From: Peptococcaceae bacterium UBA7185
Lineage (GTDB): Bacteria > Bacillota > Peptococcia > Peptococcales > Peptococcaceae
Assembly (NCBI GenBank): GCA_002491065.1
Contig: DKVF01000083.1
Coordinates: forward strand, 60,054 to 85,686
Reading direction: 5' to 3'
DNA: 25,633 bases
Of this stretch, positions 22,659-25,633 are shown in pieces (within the stretch, counting starts at the first letter, position 1; each line of letters starts with the position of its first letter). The notes under the pieces are model-generated. The model was not told where the DNA came from. It was given only the letters and a program-made list of their open reading frames with translations, and searched no databases. The translations under genes and the position numbers were made by a program.

Positions 22659-22785
22659 ATAAAAAGAGACAATGGGGAAGGAAAACTATTCTTCATTGTG
22701 GAAAAATAAAAATGAATCTGGTGTTTCACTATTGTGGGACAACCAATTTCAAATTAAAAGAAACTATCTATGGAGGTAACAAATT

Positions 22786-23331
22786 ATGAAAAAGTATGTA
22801 TGTGCAGTATGCGGCTGGACCACAGAAGCAGAAACAGCTCCAGCAGAATGTCCTATTTGTAAGGCTAAAAAGTTCATCGAACAGGAAGCCGGAGAAAAAT
22901 TAGTGTTTGCTGATGAACACAAAGTAGGAATTTGCGAAGGGATTGACCCTGAAATCGTAAAAGGCTTGCGCGATAACTTTACCGGTGAATGCACCGAAGT
23001 TGGGATGTATCTGGCAATGGCTCGTGTAGCTCACAGAGAAGGTTATCCTGAAATTGGCCTGTATTGGGAAAAAGCTGCTTATGAAGAAGCAGAACATGCT
23101 GCAAAATTTGCAGAATTGTTGGGTGAAGTTGTAACCCCATCCACAGAAGAAAACCTGAAACTGCGCGTAGCTGCTGAACACGGCGCTACCCAGGGTAAAA
23201 AAGATCTGGCTAAAATGGCAAAAGAACAGAACTTGGATGCAATTCATGACACTGTACATGAAATGGCAAAAGACGAGGCAAGACACGGCAAAGCATTTGA
23301 AGGTCTGCTGAACAGATATTTCGGTAAATAA
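22786..23331 (+). CDS. Reverse rubrerythrin (N-terminal rubredoxin domain plus diiron domain)
   Basis: A 181-residue peroxidase for defence of anaerobes against H2O2 and oxygen. The rubredoxin-type iron site is at the N-terminus (YVCAVCGW, then ECPICKAKK), and the ferritin-like diiron domain follows, with ligands in ECTEVGMYL, YEEAEHAAKF, AAEHGATQ and KDEARHGKAF. This order is reversed relative to classical rubrerythrin, as in the reverse rubrerythrins of clostridia. GGAGGTAAC precedes the ATG. It is a single-gene unit with its own promoter and a strong terminator, consistent with high, inducible expression. In the cell it would receive electrons from NADH via a rubredoxin reductase that is not in this window. 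Confidence 0.95.
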   Translation: MKKYVCAVCGWTTEAETAPAECPICKAKKFIEQEAGEKLVFADEHKVGICEGIDPEIVKGLRDNFTGECTEVGMYLAMARVAHREGYPEIGLYWEKAAYEEAEHAAKFAELLGEVVTPSTEENLKLRVAAEHGATQGKKDLAKMAKEQNLDAIHDTVHEMAKDEARHGKAFEGLLNRYFGK

Positions 23332-23353
23332 GAATAAACCTTGATGGGTTGTG

Positions 23354-23407
23354 AAGCCTTATCTATTCGAGTTCATCATGAAACGGAATAGATAAGGCTT
23401 ATTTTTT
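23354..23407 (+). terminator. Intrinsic terminator of the rubrerythrin gene
   Basis: A 15-bp perfect stem (23354-23368 with 23386-23400), a 17-base loop, then ATTTTTT. The 23408-23530 stretch beyond it has no gene that I can support. Confidence 0.9.
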
Positions 23408-23539
23408 GCAAGCTATAGCGTTTTAGGATGATTGATATTTCCATGGGAAGAAAGAATAGAATAGATGTATTTGCAAAGGGCTTTCCCAAAAAACGCATCG
23501 AATGATTTACCAGGAAAATGCGTAAGATAGGATTCACTG

Positions 23540-23568
23540 TTGAAGAAAATACAAATATATGGTATAAT
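23540..23568 (+). promoter_or_regulatory. Promoter of the small toxin gene
   Basis: TTGAAG (23540-23545), 17 bases, TATAAT (23563-23568). The leader of about 70 bases has a hairpin CACTGT...ACAGTG (near 23,587-23,605), and CCCT (near 23,625) can pair with the AGGG of the ribosome-binding site. Confidence 0.65.
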
Positions 23569-23644
23569 TTGGAATATAGTTGATGCACACTGTTTCTCAG
23601 ACAGTGGATAGCAGTGGACGGTAGCCCTCTTAGGGGGGGATATT

Positions 23645-23731
23645 ATGGTTACTTGGGAAGCTTTGACGTGTATGTTTACGTTTGGCTTGATGCTGGTGGC
23701 TGTGATAGCCCTTTTTAATGGCAAAAAGTAG
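23645..23731 (+). CDS. Small holin-like toxin of a type I toxin-antitoxin locus
   Basis: A 28-residue peptide MVTWEALTCMFTFGLMLVAV followed by IALFNGKK. It has one membrane helix (about residues 8-23) and a short basic tail. The opening M-x-[TA]-[WY]-E-A-L-x-x-M-[FI] followed by F-G/A and an NxKK end is the pattern of the small holin-like toxins of Bacillota (Hol_Tox/TxpA/BsrG-like), which act at the membrane when over-expressed. The ATG follows AGGGGGG (23631-23637). It has its own promoter, a structured leader that can mask the ribosome-binding site, and a convergent antisense RNA gene overlapping its 3' region. All of these are normal for a type I system. Toxicity is inferred from the family, not shown. 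Confidence 0.8.
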   Translation: MVTWEALTCMFTFGLMLVAVIALFNGKK

Positions 23732-23748
23732 CTAACCGCCGTAAGGGC

Positions 23749-23838
23749 AAAAAACTACCCCGTCTGCTCCTGGAAAAGTTGACGAGGTAATTCTCAAAAC
23801 GATAATTTCTGGGTTGCCGTCACGCAGCAACTCTCTCT
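23749..23838 (-). ncRNA. Antisense antitoxin RNA candidate of the holin-like toxin
   Basis: On the minus strand a promoter TTGACG (23873-23868), 17 bases, TAGGAT (23850-23845) would start an RNA near 23,838. It ends at an intrinsic terminator: arms TACCTCGTC (23789-23781) and GACGGGGTA (23764-23756), one mismatch, then GTTTTTT. The RNA, about 90 bases, is fully complementary to the region directly after the toxin stop codon, the arrangement of BsrG/SR4 and TxpA/RatA. Confidence 0.55.
23756..23789 (-). terminator. Terminator of the antisense RNA
   Basis: Eight paired bases of nine around a 16-base loop; on the minus strand the stem is followed by six T residues at 23754-23749. On the plus strand the following bases are AATTCTC, so it ends transcripts only in the minus direction. 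Confidence 0.65.
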
Positions 23839-24011
23839 ATATATATCCTAATACAGAGAAAATTATTCGTCAAGCGCTGTCTGAAAAAGGGATAGTGTAA
23901 ACTTACTGTAGGAAAAAGAAAGACAGAATCCTCTTGTATAAATATCAGATTATAGATTTCATTATGATATAAATTCAAAAAGAATACAAGCCTCTTATAG
24001 CATATCAATAG

Positions 24012-24050
24012 AAAAAGGCGTTTCCGTGATACTCACGGGGACGCCTTTTT
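24012..24050. terminator. Bidirectional terminator upstream of sigK
   Basis: AAAAAGGCG (24012-24020) and CGCCTTTTT region (24042-24050) form a 17-bp stem with two T-G wobbles and a five-base loop ATACT; T-runs on both strands. It isolates sigK from upstream transcription. The preceding 23,880-24,010 is AT-rich without a recognisable gene. Confidence 0.8.
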
Positions 24051-24072
24051 CGCGCGGATTTGCTTAGAGACG

Positions 24073-24102
24073 TCATAATGGGACAGCGCTTGCACATAAG
24101 GT
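24073..24102 (+). promoter_or_regulatory. Sigma-E-like promoter of sigK
   Basis: TCATAAT (24073-24079), 15 bases, CATAAGGT (24095-24102). The sigma-E consensus is KMATATT, 14-15 bases, CATACANT: 6 of 7 and 5 of 7 constrained positions match. Transcription of sigK by sigma-E is established in Bacillus subtilis. Confidence 0.45.
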
Positions 24103-24132
24103 GATAATAGGAATGGAACAGGAGGGAGAACA

Positions 24133-24810
24133 TTGTTATTGGAAGTAGTAAAACAGTTGGTGCTGCTGACCGGTTATATGACGCAGAACGCCTTTCCCCA
24201 ACCCTTGGATGAGGCGGAGGAAGCGCGGTGTCTGGAACGGTTGCAGCAGGGGGATCAGGATGCGCGGGATGAGCTGATTCGGCACAATTTGCGTCTAGTA
24301 GCTCATATCGCCAAAAAGTTTGAGGGCACATCGGAGGAACAGGACGATTTGATTTCTATCGGCACCATTGGCCTTATTAAAGGAATCAATACCTTTAAGC
24401 CAGATAAAAAGGTGAAGTTGGCTACCTATGCGGCGCGGTGTGTGGAAAATGAAATTTTGATGCATTTGCGGGCGCAGAAGAAGCACAAATGTGAGGTGTC
24501 GCTGAACGAGCCTATCGGCACAGACCATGACGGCAATCAAATCAGTCTGCGGGATGTGTTGGGCACAGAAGGGGATATGGTAGCGGAAACGGTGGAGCAA
24601 AGCTGTGAGTATCAACATTTGCTGCAAAAGCTTCATTGTTTGACAGAGCGGGAAAAGCTGGTGTTGGAATTGCGTTATGGCTTGAACGGCGACGAACCAA
24701 TTACCCAAAAGGAGGTAGGCGCGCGGCTGAAGGTGTCCCGCTCTTATGTGAGCCGTATTGAGAAGAAGGCGTTGGAGAAGCTGATGGAGGCGGCGAAGCT
24801 GCGTGAATAA
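24133..24810 (+). CDS. sigK: RNA polymerase sporulation sigma factor sigma-K (precursor)
   Basis: A 225-residue late mother-cell sigma factor. NAFPQPLDEAEEARCLERLQ, IRHNLRLVAHIAKKFEGT, DLISIGTIGLIKGINTF, LATYAARCVENEILMHLRA and VSRSYVSRIEKKALEKL are close to sigma-K and exclude the other sporulation factors. The N-terminus MLLEVVKQLVLLTGYMTQ resembles the hydrophobic pro-sequence removed by SpoIVFB in Bacillus, but is shorter (about 14 residues before the expected cut near Gly-Tyr). The start is TTG at 24133, six bases after GGAGGG (24121-24126); no ATG lies close by. The gene is continuous, with no skin-type insertion. Own terminator upstream and a sigma-E-like promoter support separate transcription. 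Confidence 0.95.
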   Translation: MLLEVVKQLVLLTGYMTQNAFPQPLDEAEEARCLERLQQGDQDARDELIRHNLRLVAHIAKKFEGTSEEQDDLISIGTIGLIKGINTFKPDKKVKLATYAARCVENEILMHLRAQKKHKCEVSLNEPIGTDHDGNQISLRDVLGTEGDMVAETVEQSCEYQHLLQKLHCLTEREKLVLELRYGLNGDEPITQKEVGARLKVSRSYVSRIEKKALEKLMEAAKLRE

Positions 24811-25469
24811 AGTACGCTGGCCTTTTTTGGCGTTGTTGTCTTGAAGTTTCCTCGCCTTGCGTACGTAAAGTACGTGTCGCTCAGAAACTTAAAAACCGCC
24901 TAGCTTGATGCAAAAAATCCTGCGCTTGAGTAATGAAAATCAATACAAAAAAGCTCGCAGATACTAAACAGGGAACTGAAACACGAAAAGGCAGGATGTG
25001 CCTAATTTATCATTCGAAAAATAACGGGAGTGTAAAAAACGACCGGAAGCATATACATTCATCTATATTGTTATACCAAACGGAAGGTAGCAAATAAAAC
25101 ATTTGCCATTGTTTTGGAAAATGTTTCAATTTCGCTTCAATCAATATAACAGTGTGGCACTGTAACCAAGGATGACAAATAAAAGAGGTATAGAATAACA
25201 GCATAGGGCACACATTGTCGCCTTGTGTTTTCACTTTCCTGAAGTCTTTGTAAACCTCCCTCATAGGTCACTCACTACCGCTCTATGGTTTTCATTCTCC
25301 CGCTACCTTCGTAAAAATTCTGCGTCAATATGAGACTGTCCTTGAAGCGGTGGACATAGTCCATAACGCGAAAGACAGTCAAGCAAATGTCCATACCCGA
25401 CCAGAAAAACGTCGGGCATGGGCAGGACGGGCGAAGGGTAGCAAAAAACAAATAGCTGGTTATCTGAAT
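24811..25469. other. Gene-free stretch between sigK and parS
   Basis: About 660 bases with no coding region I can support; open frames of about 80 codons on the minus strand (25010-25264 and 25275-25520) have no convincing start signals or family features. It contains two notable stem-loops: 24844-24890 (AAGTTTC and GAAACTT around CGTAC-GTAAA-GTACG, with nine unpaired bases on each side) and 25389-25423 (14-bp stem with one mismatch, CCCGAC...GTCGGG). Neither has a T-run for a terminator on the plus strand. Confidence 0.5.
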
Positions 25470-25485
25470 TGTTTCACGTGAAACA
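25470..25485. promoter_or_regulatory. parS site, ParB (Spo0J) binding palindrome
   Basis: TGTTTCACGTGAAACA is a perfect 16-base palindrome and fits the chromosomal parS consensus TGTTNCACGTGAAACA at every constrained position. ParB loads here to organise and segregate the origin region. In Bacillota such sites cluster around oriC. Confidence 0.9.
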
Positions 25486-25551
25486 TTTGCAAATTTGCAG
25501 CAAAAAATAAGGAAAGACAATAGATTTTTACTGGAACTTTGCTGGGGAGTA

Positions 25552-25560
25552 TGCTATAAT
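25552..25560 (+). promoter_or_regulatory. Extended -10 promoter of RNase P RNA
   Basis: TGC followed by TATAAT (25555-25560), with a poor -35 TGGAAC (25532-25537) at 17 bases. Transcription would start at about 25,567, right at the 5' end of the RNA. Confidence 0.7.
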
Positions 25561-25566
25561 GCATAA

Positions 25567-25633
25567 ATAGTATTGGGATGAGTAAGTGAAATGGTCGCGG
25601 CCGCAAGGCTGAGGAAAGTCCGGGCTCCACAGG
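25567..25633 (+). ncRNA. rnpB: RNase P RNA, 5' part (cut by the window end)
   Basis: GGCTGAGGAAAGTCCGGGCT (25608-25627) is the conserved 5' core (CR-I) of bacterial RNase P RNA, the catalytic RNA that trims tRNA 5' ends. The preceding GGTCGCGGCCGCAAGG would form P2/P3. About 65 bases of an RNA usually 350-400 bases long are in the window. The exact 5' end is inferred from the promoter. Confidence 0.93.

Noticed and set aside
25010..25520. Two minus-strand open frames of 84 and 81 codons
   Set aside because: No ribosome-binding sites of the quality used elsewhere, no family features, and one overlaps parS.

Overview
The window reads as chromosomal DNA of an anaerobic, endospore-forming-lineage Bacillota (Firmicutes). 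It carries sporulation sigma factors of the sigma-G and sigma-K types, a respiratory-type [FeFe]-hydrogenase operon, a reverse rubrerythrin, Shine-Dalgarno sequences of the GGAGG type, and an exact ParB-binding parS palindrome beside the 5' end of the RNase P RNA gene. The parS site suggests the segment lies in the origin-proximal part of the chromosome. I cannot fix the family; Negativicutes or Clostridia both fit.

Layout. Positions 1-1220: a small nitroreductase and a CadC-like ArsR metal sensor. 1526-5209: a three-gene operon for a Tat-exported [FeFe] hydrogenase, a four-cluster ferredoxin subunit with a membrane anchor, and an NrfD/HybB-like membrane subunit, closed by a strong terminator. 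5434-6345: a LysR regulator. 6653-8752: a PadR regulator with a nested palindromic operator and a DUF2812 membrane protein. The gap between these two is not empty: it holds the frameshifted tail of a second DUF2812 copy. 8967-9743 (minus): sigG with a sigma-F-like promoter.

10.0-20.6 kb is visibly more GC-rich and appears to be an acquired island inserted between pepF and sigG, which are otherwise co-directional. It carries a large surface protein (signal peptide, chitobiase-like, PA, InlB-type and EF-hand/leucine-rich repeats, three SLH domains), a frameshifted DUF2442 gene overlapping its start, a MalT-like LuxR regulator, a palindrome-dense non-coding stretch with an oriT-like inverted repeat, a small membrane protein, a TnpW-like small protein and a large serine recombinase with a DUF4368 tail. 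No relaxase is seen.

20.65-25.63 kb returns to host-like DNA: pepF (minus), reverse rubrerythrin, a 28-residue holin-like toxin with a convergent antisense RNA (a candidate type I toxin-antitoxin locus), sigK with a short pro-sequence, a 0.75 kb gene-free stretch containing parS, and the first bases of RNase P RNA.

The strongest unannotated items are the type I toxin-antitoxin locus, the parS site, the family of palindromes sharing a GRCAA-NN-TTGYC core, the decayed DUF2812 paralogue, and the frameshifted DUF2442 gene whose ribosome-binding site is locked in a hairpin.
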